The notes beneath the pieces were generated by a model that was given only the letters and a program-made list of their open reading frames with translations, was not told the DNA's origin and did no database searches. Source: DASRWI01 sp035654655 (GTDB lineage Bacteria > Bacteroidota > Ignavibacteria > Ignavibacteriales > Ignavibacteriaceae). From it: DNA of 64,000 nucleotides. Shown in pieces: positions 7,818 through 17,240 of this stretch. The position numbers and the translations under genes are program-made. Each line of letters opens with the position of its first letter. Within the stretch, counting starts at the first letter, position 1. Where the stretch lies: NCBI GenBank assembly GCA_035654655.1, contig DASRWI010000001.1, positions 1 to 64,000 of the forward strand. Reading direction: 5' to 3'.

Positions 7818-8903
7818 ATGAATATGAGCAAAAAAACAAAAAGAATTTTAATTTATTCCTCAATACTTATTATTATTTTAATTTTGGTTATTCCCCGCCT
7901 AAGTTCAAAAGAAAAACAATCAGGAAGACCAGGTGGTCGTCCGGGCACCGGCAATATGGGAGTTAATGTTAAGGGTGTGGTTGTTAAAGCAGAGAAGTTT
8001 TCAGAAAAAATAATGTCTGTTGGTTCCATTATGGCAGATGAAGAAGTGGAACTTAAAAGCGAAATCTCTGGCAAAATAGTTAAAATTCTTTTCAAGGAAG
8101 GTAGTCCTGTCCGACAAGGTCAGCTGCTTGTTAAAATAAATGATAATGAACTTCAAGCTCAGCTTAATAAAGCAAAATACAAACTAAAACTTCTTGAGGA
8201 TAATGAATACAGACAAAAAGTACTTTTTGAAAAAGAAGCTGTAAGTCGTGAAGCTTATGAGTCTGTTCTTAATGAACTTAATATGACCAAAGCTGATCTT
8301 GAATTAATTCAAGCTCAAATTGATAAAACAGAAATTAAAGCTCCTTTTAATGGAGTCATTGGTTTGAAAAGTTTAAGCGAAGGAAGCTATGTCTCTCCTC
8401 AAAACATAATCGCCGTTCTACAGAAAATAAATCCTCTAAAAGTAGATTTTTCTATTCCTGAAAAATATGCACCAATAATTAAAGTTGGAGATAAAATTAA
8501 TTTTACTTTATCAGGAAGCAATAATATTCAAACAGCTTCTATCTATGCAATTGAGCCTAAAATTGATGCCTTAACAAGGAGTATCAAAATTAGAGGGATG
8601 TTCACCTCAACCAAAGATAAATTTATACCTGGTGCATTCGTTGATGTTCAATTATTAATTAATCAGAATGATGATACTTACCTGCTTCCTACACAATCAA
8701 TTGTACCAGAACTTAAAGGACAAAAAGTTTTTATTTATAGAAGTGGAAAAGCAATTCCGCAAAGTGTTAATTTAGGCGTTAGAACAGATAAGGATGTTCA
8801 GATTCTTAGCGGCGTATCCGAAGGAGATACAATTATTACGACAGGAATCCTTCAACTTAAACCAAATATTCCTGTAAAATTATTAGAAGTAACTAAAGAC
8901 TAA
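7818..8903 (+). CDS. RND efflux periplasmic adaptor (membrane fusion protein)
   Basis: Links the inner-membrane RND pump to the outer-membrane channel. The open frame extends back to 7701, but that part overlaps the rpmE2 terminator; ATG at 7818 or 7824 (M-N-M-S-K-K) is the likely start. An uncleaved N-terminal TM anchor is followed by a Gly/Pro/Arg-rich linker, a barrel-sandwich (lipoyl-like) half VELKSEISGKIVKILFKEGS, a short coiled-coil hairpin (about residues 110-160), the second lipoyl half TEIKAPFNGVIGLKSLSEGS and a beta-barrel region PGAFVDVQL. HlyD/AcrA family. First gene of a pump operon with the two following genes. Confidence 0.93.
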   Translation: MNMSKKTKRILIYSSILIIILILVIPRLSSKEKQSGRPGGRPGTGNMGVNVKGVVVKAEKFSEKIMSVGSIMADEEVELKSEISGKIVKILFKEGSPVRQGQLLVKINDNELQAQLNKAKYKLKLLEDNEYRQKVLFEKEAVSREAYESVLNELNMTKADLELIQAQIDKTEIKAPFNGVIGLKSLSEGSYVSPQNIIAVLQKINPLKVDFSIPEKYAPIIKVGDKINFTLSGSNNIQTASIYAIEPKIDALTRSIKIRGMFTSTKDKFIPGAFVDVQLLINQNDDTYLLPTQSIVPELKGQKVFIYRSGKAIPQSVNLGVRTDKDVQILSGVSEGDTIITTGILQLKPNIPVKLLEVTKD

Positions 8904-8910
8904 TTAGATT

Positions 8911-11900
8911 ATGAGTTTATCAGCAATAAGTATTAGAAGACCTGTTCTTGCAATAGTAATGTCTATTGCCATAGTAATTTTTGGAATTATTGGTTATACA
9001 TATTTAGGTATTAGGGAATTCCCTTCAGTTGATACTCCCATTATTACCGTATCAACAAACTATGTTGGTGCCAATGCTGACGTTATTGAAAACCAGATTA
9101 CTGAACCTCTTGAAGAATCTATTAATGGTATAGCAGGTATCAGGTCAATCTCATCAGTAAGCCGTGATGGTAGAAGCCAGATTACAGTTGAATTTAATAT
9201 AGAAGTAAACCTTGAAGAAGCAGCTAATGATGTTAGAGATAGAGTATCAAGAGCATTAAGACTACTGCCAACTGACGTTGAGAATCCTATTGTTGCAAAA
9301 GCTGATGCTGATGCTACTCCTATAGTATTTATGACAGTTCAAAGCGATACAAGAAATTTACTTGAAGTAACAGAATATGCTAACAATGTTTTTAGAGAAA
9401 GATTTCAGACTATTCCCGGTGTTAGTACGGTAAATATATGGGGAGAAAAAAAGTATTCAATGCGTCTTTGGATTGACCCTGCAAAACTTGCATCATATGG
9501 ACTTACGCCTCTGGATGTTCGTACTGCTCTCAATAAAGAAAACATTGAACTTCCTTCAGGTTTAATTGAAGGAAACAGCACTGAACTTTCAATTAGGACT
9601 TTAGGAAGATTAGAGACTGCAGATGAATTCAATAATTTGATTGTTAAAGAACAAGATGGAGTTGTTGTAAGAGTTAAAGATATAGGAACAGCTCAGCTTG
9701 GTGCTGAAAATGAAAGGACAATATTAAAAAGAAATGGCATCCCAATGGTTGGCGTTGTTCTTATTGCTCAACCTGGAGCAAACAACATTGCTATAGCAGA
9801 TGAATTTTATAAAAGATTAGACAACATTAAACAAAACCGTCCTTCTGATATTAAAACCAGTATCGGTTTTGATGTTACAAAATTTATTAGAACATCAATC
9901 TCAGAAGTTGAAGAAACAATATTAATTGCTTTTGGACTGGTTGTTTTAATTATCTTCCTTTTCTTACGCGATTGGAGAACAACAGTTATTCCGGTAATTG
10001 CAATTCCAATTTCTTTGATAGGTGCATTTTTTATTATGTACTTGGCTAATTTCTCAATTAACGTTCTAACATTATTGGGAATAGTTTTAGCTATTGGTAT
10101 AGTTGTGGATGATGCTATTGTTGTACTTGAAAATATTTATGCAAAGATTGAAGATGGAATGTCACCTATTGAAGCAAGCACTAAAGGTAGTGCAGAAATC
10201 TTTTTTGCTATTATTTCAACTACTGTTGCATTAGCTGCAGTATTCTTCCCTATTATTTTTCTTCAAGGTATTACAGGAAGATTATTTAGAGAATTTGGAA
10301 TTGTTATCGCAGGTTCAGTAATTATTTCTGCTTTTGTAGCTTTGACTTTAACTCCAATGTTAAGCAGTAAAATTTTAAGACATCATCAGCATAACTGGCT
10401 ATACAGAAAAACAGAACCTTTCTTCGTTAAGATGAATGATGCCTACAGAAATTCTCTTGATTCATTTTTAAACAGAAGATGGTTAGGCTTTGTTGTTATT
10501 GGGATTGCCTTAGTATTAATCTACTTAGTTGGTCGTTCAATCCCTTCAGAACTCGCACCTCTTGAAGATAGGAGTAGAGTTAATGTTAATGCAACGGCTC
10601 CTGAAGGTACTTCTTACGATTATATGAGTACTTTTATGGATAATCTTTCTCAACTTGTTCAGGATTCTGTATCAGAAAATGAAGCTATTATTTCTATAAC
10701 TGCACCAGGGTTTGGAGGTGGTTCTGCAAATTCAGGTTTCGTTAATGTTATACTTACCGATCCGGAGCAAAGACAAAGAACTCAGATGGATATTTCAAAT
10801 AAATTAGCAATGTCCTTAAGAAATTTGAGCGATGCAAATGTTTTTGTTAGTCAACAGCAGACAATTGGAGGTGGTAGAGGTGGATTACCTGTTCAATTTG
10901 TAATTCAAGCACCTAACTTTGAAGAATTAAGAAGAGTACTCCCATCTTTTGCTGAAGAAGCCTCAAAAAATCCGACATTTCAGGTTATTGATGTTAATTT
11001 GAAATTTAATAAACCTGAATTAAGATTAAGCATCAACAGAGAAAAAGCCAGAATATTAGGAATTTCCATTGTTGATGTTGCTTCAACAATTCAGGCTGCA
11101 TTTAGCGGTCAAAGATTCGGTTACTTTATAATGAATGGTAAACAGTACCAGGTAATTGGTCAGGTGGGAAGAGAAAATAGAGATGAACCTGTTGATTTAA
11201 AATCAATTTATGTTAAAAATAATAGAGGTGAATTAATTCAGTTGGATAATGTTGTTACAACTAAAGAAGAAACAGCTCCACCTCAATTATTTAGATATAA
11301 TAGATATGTTTCTGCTACTGTTTCTGCAGGATTGGCACCCGGTAAAACTTTAGGCCAGGGTATTGATGAAATGAGAAACATTGCAGGCAGATTACTTAAT
11401 AGTTCTTTTGCTACTGCATTAACAGGTCCTTCAAAAGATTATGAAGAAAGTTCATCAAGTCTTGCATTTGCATTTATATTTGCATTAGTTTTAATTTATT
11501 TGGTTCTTGCGGCTCAGTTTGAAAGCTTTAGAGACCCATTTATTATTCTGCTTACTGTACCTTTAGCAATGGCTGGTGCCTTAATTTCTTTATGGTATTT
11601 CCATCATACATTAAATATTTTTAGTCAGATTGGTATCATTATGTTAATTGGTCTTGTAACTAAAAATGGTATTCTTATCGTTGAGTTTGCCAATCAGCGA
11701 AAGGCTGCTGGACTAACAAGGATGGAAGCTATTAAAGATGCTTCAGCATCTCGCCTTCGTCCTATTTTAATGACATCCTTATCTACTATTCTTGGAACAT
11801 TACCTATTGCTTTAGCATTGGGCGCTGGTTCAGGAAGCAGAGTTTCAATGGGTGTTGCTGTAGTTGGTGGATTAATTTTCTCTACCTTCTTTACTCTTTA

Positions 11901-11997
11901 TGTGGTACCTGCTGTTTATTCTTATTTATCACGCAAGACATCAACAGTTTCAAATGTAACTGAAGTAGAGTCTGTACCTACTTCTCAACAAATTTAA
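8911..11997 (+). CDS. RND efflux transporter, inner-membrane permease (AcrB/HAE1 family)
   Basis: A full-length 1028-residue proton-driven exporter with 12 predicted TM helices and two large periplasmic loops. The proton-relay residues are visible: Asp400-Asp401 in GIVVDDAIVVLEN (TM4) and Lys918 in LIGLVTKNGILIVEFANQ (TM10). The N-terminus SLSAISIRRPVLAIVMSIAI is typical of the HAE1 type, and a heavy-metal CzcA type is less likely given the single Asp-Asp TM4 pattern. It lies 7 bases after the adaptor gene and 2 bases before the TolC gene. Substrates cannot be told from sequence. Confidence 0.95.
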   Translation: MSLSAISIRRPVLAIVMSIAIVIFGIIGYTYLGIREFPSVDTPIITVSTNYVGANADVIENQITEPLEESINGIAGIRSISSVSRDGRSQITVEFNIEVNLEEAANDVRDRVSRALRLLPTDVENPIVAKADADATPIVFMTVQSDTRNLLEVTEYANNVFRERFQTIPGVSTVNIWGEKKYSMRLWIDPAKLASYGLTPLDVRTALNKENIELPSGLIEGNSTELSIRTLGRLETADEFNNLIVKEQDGVVVRVKDIGTAQLGAENERTILKRNGIPMVGVVLIAQPGANNIAIADEFYKRLDNIKQNRPSDIKTSIGFDVTKFIRTSISEVEETILIAFGLVVLIIFLFLRDWRTTVIPVIAIPISLIGAFFIMYLANFSINVLTLLGIVLAIGIVVDDAIVVLENIYAKIEDGMSPIEASTKGSAEIFFAIISTTVALAAVFFPIIFLQGITGRLFREFGIVIAGSVIISAFVALTLTPMLSSKILRHHQHNWLYRKTEPFFVKMNDAYRNSLDSFLNRRWLGFVVIGIALVLIYLVGRSIPSELAPLEDRSRVNVNATAPEGTSYDYMSTFMDNLSQLVQDSVSENEAIISITAPGFGGGSANSGFVNVILTDPEQRQRTQMDISNKLAMSLRNLSDANVFVSQQQTIGGGRGGLPVQFVIQAPNFEELRRVLPSFAEEASKNPTFQVIDVNLKFNKPELRLSINREKARILGISIVDVASTIQAAFSGQRFGYFIMNGKQYQVIGQVGRENRDEPVDLKSIYVKNNRGELIQLDNVVTTKEETAPPQLFRYNRYVSATVSAGLAPGKTLGQGIDEMRNIAGRLLNSSFATALTGPSKDYEESSSSLAFAFIFALVLIYLVLAAQFESFRDPFIILLTVPLAMAGALISLWYFHHTLNIFSQIGIIMLIGLVTKNGILIVEFANQRKAAGLTRMEAIKDASASRLRPILMTSLSTILGTLPIALALGAGSGSRVSMGVAVVGGLIFSTFFTLYVVPAVYSYLSRKTSTVSNVTEVESVPTSQQI

Positions 11998-11999
11998 AT

Positions 12000-13328
12000 A
12001 TGATAACAATGAATAAATTTCTTAAACTAATTTCTTTATCTCTATTTTTTATTGTAATATTTCATACAAATACCTATTCTCAAAAACTTCTTACTATAGA
12101 AGAAGCAATTTCACACGCATTGAAGAATACTTATTCAATTATCATCAGCAGATATCAGACGGATATACTTGATAATAATGTTGCTTTAGGTAATGCTGGA
12201 TTTCTCCCTGACATTTCTGCTGACGCTTCATATACAAAAAGCAGAAACGACACTAAGCAGGAATATTTTGATGGAAGAGCTGTTGATAGAAATAATGCGG
12301 AGACTAAAAATCTTAATGCTGCAATAAGACTTAATTGGACTATCTTTGATGGTCTTAGAATGTTTGCTGAACTTAACAGATTTAAAAGCATTAGAGATGA
12401 GGGTGAATTAAACTTTAAACTTCAAGTTGAAAATACAATTAACGAAGTTGTTAATTCTTATTATAGTATTATTAAGGAACAAAAAACTCTTGATGTTAAT
12501 GTTAAGAATTTAAAACTTTCAAAAGAAAGATTTGATATCCTGCAAACTGAAAAACAAATTGGAACTGCATCTCAATTTGATTTATTACAGGCAGTTGTTG
12601 ATTTAAATGGTGATAGCTCCGCAGTATTAAATCAGCAGTTAAAGATTATTCAGTTGAAGAATAATTTATTAAATCTTTTAAATATTGATAATAATGATTT
12701 TGCTGTTTCAGATACTTTTATCTTCAACAGCAATTTGGTATATGAAGATTTACTTTCCGCTGCATTAGAAAATAACACAAACATTTTACTTGCAAAGCAA
12801 AGTATAAATACCTCTCGTTTAGATGTTTCTGTTGCAAGAGCAGATTGGTTTCCAACTATTAATTTTAACACAAGCTATAACTTTGCAAAATCAGAAGCAG
12901 AAGCAGGATTGCTAAAATCAAATCAAAGTCTTGGATTTCAATATGGTGTAACTGCTTCTTTAAGTTTATTCAATGGATTAAATACAGCAAGGCAGATTGA
13001 AAATGCTAATGTTGAATTAAAAATCCAGGAATTAAATTTAAAGGATGTAAGTCAGAGTGTTAGTACAGAATTAAATAATGCCTATCAAAGTTATGTAAGC
13101 AGTTTAAGGTTAATAGACCTGGAAAAAGAAAACAGAAAAGCTGCTGAACAAAATGTTAACTTTGCATTAGAACGTCTACATTTAGGTACTATTACCCCAA
13201 TAGAATTTAGAAAAGTACAGCAGGATTTATTAGCTGCTGATAATAGATTATACAATTCAATGTACGAAACAAAAATAGCCGAAAACAATCTGCTAAGACT
13301 AAGCGGACAATTACTTAAAAGTTATTAA
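12000..13328 (+). CDS. TolC-family outer membrane efflux protein
   Basis: A 442-residue outer-membrane channel for the RND pump. Signal peptide of about 27 residues ends NTYSQ. The two repeated TolC halves are visible: LTIEEAISHALKNTYSIIIS... and the second beginning LLSAALENNTNILLAKQS near residue 250, each followed by long helices with the conserved pattern of beta-strand FLPDISADASY and WFPTINFNTSY. Ends in helices LGTITPIEFRKVQQDLLAADNRL. Start at ATG 12000 or 12009. The stop lies 2 bases from the end of the convergent radical SAM gene. Confidence 0.93.
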   Translation: MITMNKFLKLISLSLFFIVIFHTNTYSQKLLTIEEAISHALKNTYSIIISRYQTDILDNNVALGNAGFLPDISADASYTKSRNDTKQEYFDGRAVDRNNAETKNLNAAIRLNWTIFDGLRMFAELNRFKSIRDEGELNFKLQVENTINEVVNSYYSIIKEQKTLDVNVKNLKLSKERFDILQTEKQIGTASQFDLLQAVVDLNGDSSAVLNQQLKIIQLKNNLLNLLNIDNNDFAVSDTFIFNSNLVYEDLLSAALENNTNILLAKQSINTSRLDVSVARADWFPTINFNTSYNFAKSEAEAGLLKSNQSLGFQYGVTASLSLFNGLNTARQIENANVELKIQELNLKDVSQSVSTELNNAYQSYVSSLRLIDLEKENRKAAEQNVNFALERLHLGTITPIEFRKVQQDLLAADNRLYNSMYETKIAENNLLRLSGQLLKSY

Positions 13329-13330
13329 AA

Positions 13331-14254
13331 TCATTCGAGGCAGGTACTACAGCCTGCCTTATGTTTAATTTCCTTTTTACTCCTAATCAACTGCATATCT
13401 TTACTATTCCAGATATCACTAAACTCTTGATTATAAATATTTCCCATCAACATAGAATCTTCATAATTTTTATAACAGGGACGAACATTTCCTTCTGAAT
13501 TTATAATGTAAATAAAATAAGGAAGCATACAATTTTTCTCCCTTATCTTTTTTATAGACTTATACTTTGACCTTGGAATTTTGGCTTCTACTATAGACCT
13601 GAATTCACAGCCTAATTCTTTAGCTATCTCAGCTGCTTTTTTATGCTGTTCCTTATTCCATTTTAACCTTATCATTTGCCATTCAATAACAAATTTCTTT
13701 TTGAATTCTTTTCTATACTTTAGAAGAGTGTTTAAGTTCTTCATAACAAGTTCAAAGTTTCCATTAGTACGATATTTATTATAAGTTTTTGCATTCAAAC
13801 CATCTATTGCAACTATAATTCTGTCAATTCCACTTAATGCAAGGTCCTTCCAATATTCAGCAGGTCTATCTATTGATAAGGATGTTGAGATTATAGTTCC
13901 CATATTATTTTGATGTGCATATTTTATGTAATCAATTGCATTTTCATTAAGCAGAGGTTCACCAATATCATACAAAGAAACTAAATAAGAATAATTTTTA
14001 AAATCATTAATTATTTTTTTGTATTCGTCAAGAGGAAAAAAAGATTTTGTACGGGAAGCAAAACACAATTTACAATCAATTAAGCAAAAATTGCTTATTT
14101 CAATCTTAAGCATAAAAGGTTTACTGCTTATTTTTTTTATTCCTAACAGATAATTAAACCCTGCTTTAATTAAGTTGATTCCTTTTTTAAAGTTCCCATA
14201 TTTAATAAATAAAAAAGGATATCTTGTCCAATAAGATATAGGTGCCTTTTCCAT
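13331..14254 (-). CDS. Radical SAM/SPASM domain protein
   Basis: A 307-residue enzyme with the radical SAM 4Fe-4S motif CLIDCKLC (Cys57, Cys61, Cys64), the SAM-binding region VSLYDIGEPLLNENAI, and the strand VAIDG. The C-terminal SPASM-type region has CMLPYFIYIINSEGNVRPCY and ends AGCSTCLE (Cys302, Cys305), giving ligands for at least one extra cluster. Family members modify peptides, sugars or act in surface-glycan loci. No small precursor peptide gene was found next to it, so its substrate is open. ATG 14254 has a GGGG ribosome-site core upstream. Confidence 0.85.
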   Translation of the reverse strand: MEKAPISYWTRYPFLFIKYGNFKKGINLIKAGFNYLLGIKKISSKPFMLKIEISNFCLIDCKLCFASRTKSFFPLDEYKKIINDFKNYSYLVSLYDIGEPLLNENAIDYIKYAHQNNMGTIISTSLSIDRPAEYWKDLALSGIDRIIVAIDGLNAKTYNKYRTNGNFELVMKNLNTLLKYRKEFKKKFVIEWQMIRLKWNKEQHKKAAEIAKELGCEFRSIVEAKIPRSKYKSIKKIREKNCMLPYFIYIINSEGNVRPCYKNYEDSMLMGNIYNQEFSDIWNSKDMQLIRSKKEIKHKAGCSTCLE

Positions 14255-14347
14255 AATACCCCGGAAAATAGTTTAATAAAATTTAATTTAACATTTTATT
14301 TTAAAAATAAAAAGATTTTTCTACAAAAAAATATTTGATATAAACAC

Positions 14348-16081
14348 TTACTTCATCAAAATCATTTTTTTCATATCTGAATATACAGGAATGTTGTTAC
14401 TGTTTCTTATATCTATTCTATAGATGTATATGCCTGATGCTAAATCTTTTCCTGTATTCTTAGGTGAGAAACTTGCCTGATAATATCCTTTAGGAAGTAC
14501 TTCATTTACAAGTATTTCTACTAATTCTCCTTTTATGTCATATACACTTAGCTTTACATATCCATCTTCTTTTAACCTGTATGCAATTGTGGTAGATGGA
14601 TTAAATGGATTTGGATATGCATTATAAAGCATATAATCCATCTCTTTTACTATTGGTTCATCTACTCCTGTTACTATTACTGATACTGGTTCTGATAGTA
14701 CTGATTTATTTCCCTGGTTATCTACTGCAAGTATCCTGTAGTAGGTGCTTTTTTCAAAGCTTCTTACTCCATTATAATTGTTTGTATCTACTATTGCTAT
14801 TAGCCTTGTTGAGTCTGGAGTAAAATTCTCTACTGTATCAAGGTAAACTTCATAGTGGGAGAAGTCTGCTTCAGTGTTCATATTCCAGTTTATGGTTATG
14901 TTTTTCTTTACTATTGTACTTGAAAGGTTATGAGGTATGTGAGGAGCATAATCAATGTAAGTATAGCTTTCACCATAAGGACCGCCATAAAGTCCAATAT
15001 CACTTCTTGAACCATCAACATCAAGGATAGTGGGGTCTCCTGCATCAATTAATGGGGAGTACTTTTGTAAATGACCATCAAAATTATTTTTATCATCATT
15101 AACTATCATTGGATTATGAAAAGTATTTGTTGAATCTAAAGTAAATTGACTGTCAGGATTAATAACTTCATATAAATTGTTGTATTGCACGGCTCCCAAA
15201 GTAATAGTTATACCTAATAACGATTCAATTATTGAATTGTTATTAATTGTTCCTGTAATTAGCCTTATAGAGCCATCAAAACATCGTCCCATTACTAAAT
15301 TATTAAGTGTTTGATTATTATAGGCAGCTACTATACCATATACTGATTTTGCAGATTTTAGAATAATTAAATTGTTTCTAAATATGCTATTACTTGCTTC
15401 AAAGGTATAAAGTGCAGAGTTAAAACCATTACTTGTAATAATTAAAATATTTTCATCAAAAATACCTGAATAGGGGTATGCAGCAGATACACAACGTCCA
15501 GAACCTAAATCATTTAAGATTAAATTATTTTTTATTAAGCAATTATAAGAATAGCTGTTACCATCTAATTCTATGCAAGTTCTTATTGAATTAGATAAAT
15601 GATTACCTTCTATTACTGTATTATAACTTCGGGCTAATCCAATTCCATGTACACAATTATACATATTACAATTTTTTATAATCGCATTTGTTCTTTGCCA
15701 TGAGTATATACCGTAAGAAGGTTTTTCATAAATATTTGGCTGCAAAATAGTTAAGTTCTCAACCAGGCAACTATCATTTATATGTATTGTTGTATGTATA
15801 TTTGTTCTAAGTCTTGTATCAAAAATGCAAGAATCCCTATCAATTCCAATAAGTGAAGTTCCAGGTTTCATTATGACTAATTGATTATAATTTCCTTTAC
15901 CCATGTATATAGTATCTCCAAAATTGCAGATATCCATACACTTCTGTACTAAATCGCTTGCAGTTTCCCAACTTGTATATGGGGGAGTTGAACTCCCCGT
16001 TTTACTTACATATCTTATTGTTCCAAATACATTGATAATAGATAAAACAATTAAAATTAAAACTATTTTGATACTTTTCAC
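14348..16081 (-). CDS. Secreted parallel beta-helix protein with T9SS sorting domain
   Basis: A 577-residue exported protein. Begins at GTG 16081 after GGGAAG, with a signal peptide of about 20 residues. Residues ~30-340 show repeated short strands with Asn/Ile turns (NNLILNDLGSG, NSIFRNNLIIL, NNQTLNNLVMG), the look of a right-handed parallel beta-helix as in pectate-lyase-like or DUF1565 proteins. A fibronectin-III-like module follows (about 375-465), then a type A sorting domain with NAYPNPFNPSTTIAYRL and GIYIYRID to the C-terminal MKKMILMK. Expected at the cell surface or in the medium through T9SS. No catalytic residues could be assigned. Confidence 0.8.
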   Translation of the reverse strand: MKSIKIVLILIVLSIINVFGTIRYVSKTGSSTPPYTSWETASDLVQKCMDICNFGDTIYMGKGNYNQLVIMKPGTSLIGIDRDSCIFDTRLRTNIHTTIHINDSCLVENLTILQPNIYEKPSYGIYSWQRTNAIIKNCNMYNCVHGIGLARSYNTVIEGNHLSNSIRTCIELDGNSYSYNCLIKNNLILNDLGSGRCVSAAYPYSGIFDENILIITSNGFNSALYTFEASNSIFRNNLIILKSAKSVYGIVAAYNNQTLNNLVMGRCFDGSIRLITGTINNNSIIESLLGITITLGAVQYNNLYEVINPDSQFTLDSTNTFHNPMIVNDDKNNFDGHLQKYSPLIDAGDPTILDVDGSRSDIGLYGGPYGESYTYIDYAPHIPHNLSSTIVKKNITINWNMNTEADFSHYEVYLDTVENFTPDSTRLIAIVDTNNYNGVRSFEKSTYYRILAVDNQGNKSVLSEPVSVIVTGVDEPIVKEMDYMLYNAYPNPFNPSTTIAYRLKEDGYVKLSVYDIKGELVEILVNEVLPKGYYQASFSPKNTGKDLASGIYIYRIDIRNSNNIPVYSDMKKMILMK

Positions 16082-16091
16082 TTTCTTCCCT

Positions 16092-17084
16092 TTACTTTTT
16101 CCAATTTGGATAAAGAATATTAAATTTTGGATTATATAAAGAACTTATTATCTGACTCACTATTTTGTATGGTTCATAGTTATCAAGAGAGTGTGGTTCA
16201 TCAAAACTATAAAAATAATTAATATTAGGGTAATTGTAGTCTAATATTTCTTGCAGGATATTATTGTAAACGCTATCATACATATATTGCAATTTATAAC
16301 CATATTCACTATCATATAATCTCACATAATCAACATAAAGCTTTTCATTACCTAACCAAATTACATTAAATTTAACTCCATATAAATATTCTGGCTCTGT
16401 TCCTTTTTGAAATCCTTTCTCTATCGCACTTGATGTTGCGAAAGGATAAGAATACTCCAAATAAATATTTGTATATTCAGTGGAAAGCTGATTACTATAA
16501 ACAATAGTATCCGATAATATGGTTAATATACCATCTTTGTAATAAGCTGCCTCTAATTTACAGATAGGTACATTTATTTTATGTTCTTCTGCAATCTTCA
16601 TTCTAAATTCTATCATATAATTGATGGAAGTTCCCCCACCAAATCCACCACCATAATGACTGTATTGGAAGTAATCTGGTCCGGTTAACAAATATTTTGG
16701 TTTTATATATTCTTCTTCCCAAGGAGTTTCTATATGATTGGCTGCAACAAATCCTATTCCGTCAGGAGATTTAAAACCAACCTTATTAGTATCAACTAAC
16801 TCTTCTGCCTGCCAAGTTTTAAGAATTCCTTTTGTGTATCTATGAACATAATCTAATGAATCCATGGAATTACAAGGAATTATGTTAAAATCAATGTTAT
16901 TTATATAGTCTTTTATACCTCTGGTTGCTTCAATAATATAATTAAAACCTATACTATCAATTTGAGGATAATTTGATAAACGATCTTGAGGTCCGTGTGT
17001 ATTTATATAAATACCAATTGGGAATTGATTCTGAGAAAAAAGTTGAATTGAAAGAAAAAAAAATAACACAAATGATTTATTCAT
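16092..17084 (-). CDS. Secreted protein of unknown function, possible truncated glycosidase-like barrel
   Basis: A 330-residue protein with signal peptide (ending LFSQ). The start FPIGIYINTHGPQDRLSNYP and the late segment YFYSFDEPHSLDNYEP look like strands of a TIM-barrel glycoside hydrolase with an Asp-Glu-Pro at a plausible catalytic position; the middle (about 150-260) resembles an inserted beta-sandwich, with LYVDYVRLYDSEYG as in carbohydrate-binding modules. It ends soon after and has no sorting domain, although the next gene, 10 bases on, has one. Either a natural short form or a truncation. I do not recognise the family with certainty. Confidence 0.6.
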   Translation of the reverse strand: MNKSFVLFFFLSIQLFSQNQFPIGIYINTHGPQDRLSNYPQIDSIGFNYIIEATRGIKDYINNIDFNIIPCNSMDSLDYVHRYTKGILKTWQAEELVDTNKVGFKSPDGIGFVAANHIETPWEEEYIKPKYLLTGPDYFQYSHYGGGFGGGTSINYMIEFRMKIAEEHKINVPICKLEAAYYKDGILTILSDTIVYSNQLSTEYTNIYLEYSYPFATSSAIEKGFQKGTEPEYLYGVKFNVIWLGNEKLYVDYVRLYDSEYGYKLQYMYDSVYNNILQEILDYNYPNINYFYSFDEPHSLDNYEPYKIVSQIISSLYNPKFNILYPNWKK

Positions 17085-17194
17085 AACTGTCCCTTAAAAG
17101 GTTATCAAAACTATTTTGTGGGGCATTTATAACTTAGAAATATTTCAAGGGAATGTCAATAAAATTTTCTTTTGTCTCACTTTTCTTCTTTTAT

Positions 17195-17225
17195 TTAATA
17201 CATAATATATCTATTATTGTATTAA
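17195..17225. promoter_or_regulatory. Operator-like imperfect inverted repeat before the S24 repressor gene
   Basis: Left arm TTAATACATAATA (17195-17207) and right arm TATTATTGTATTAA (17212-17225) are reverse complements except for one extra T, with a 4-base centre. It ends 15 bases before the repressor ATG at 17241, in the gap between divergent genes. Autoregulation by the encoded repressor is inferred from position; AT-richness of the region raises the chance of accidental symmetry. Confidence 0.45.
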
Positions 17226-17240
17226 TATAATTTATCTATT

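Noticed and set aside
15982..15998. Perfect 17-base palindrome with GGGGAGTT/AACTCCCC arms
   Set aside because: It lies within the coding part of the beta-helix protein (near its N-terminus) and I found no second copy in the window; position and single occurrence do not support a site.
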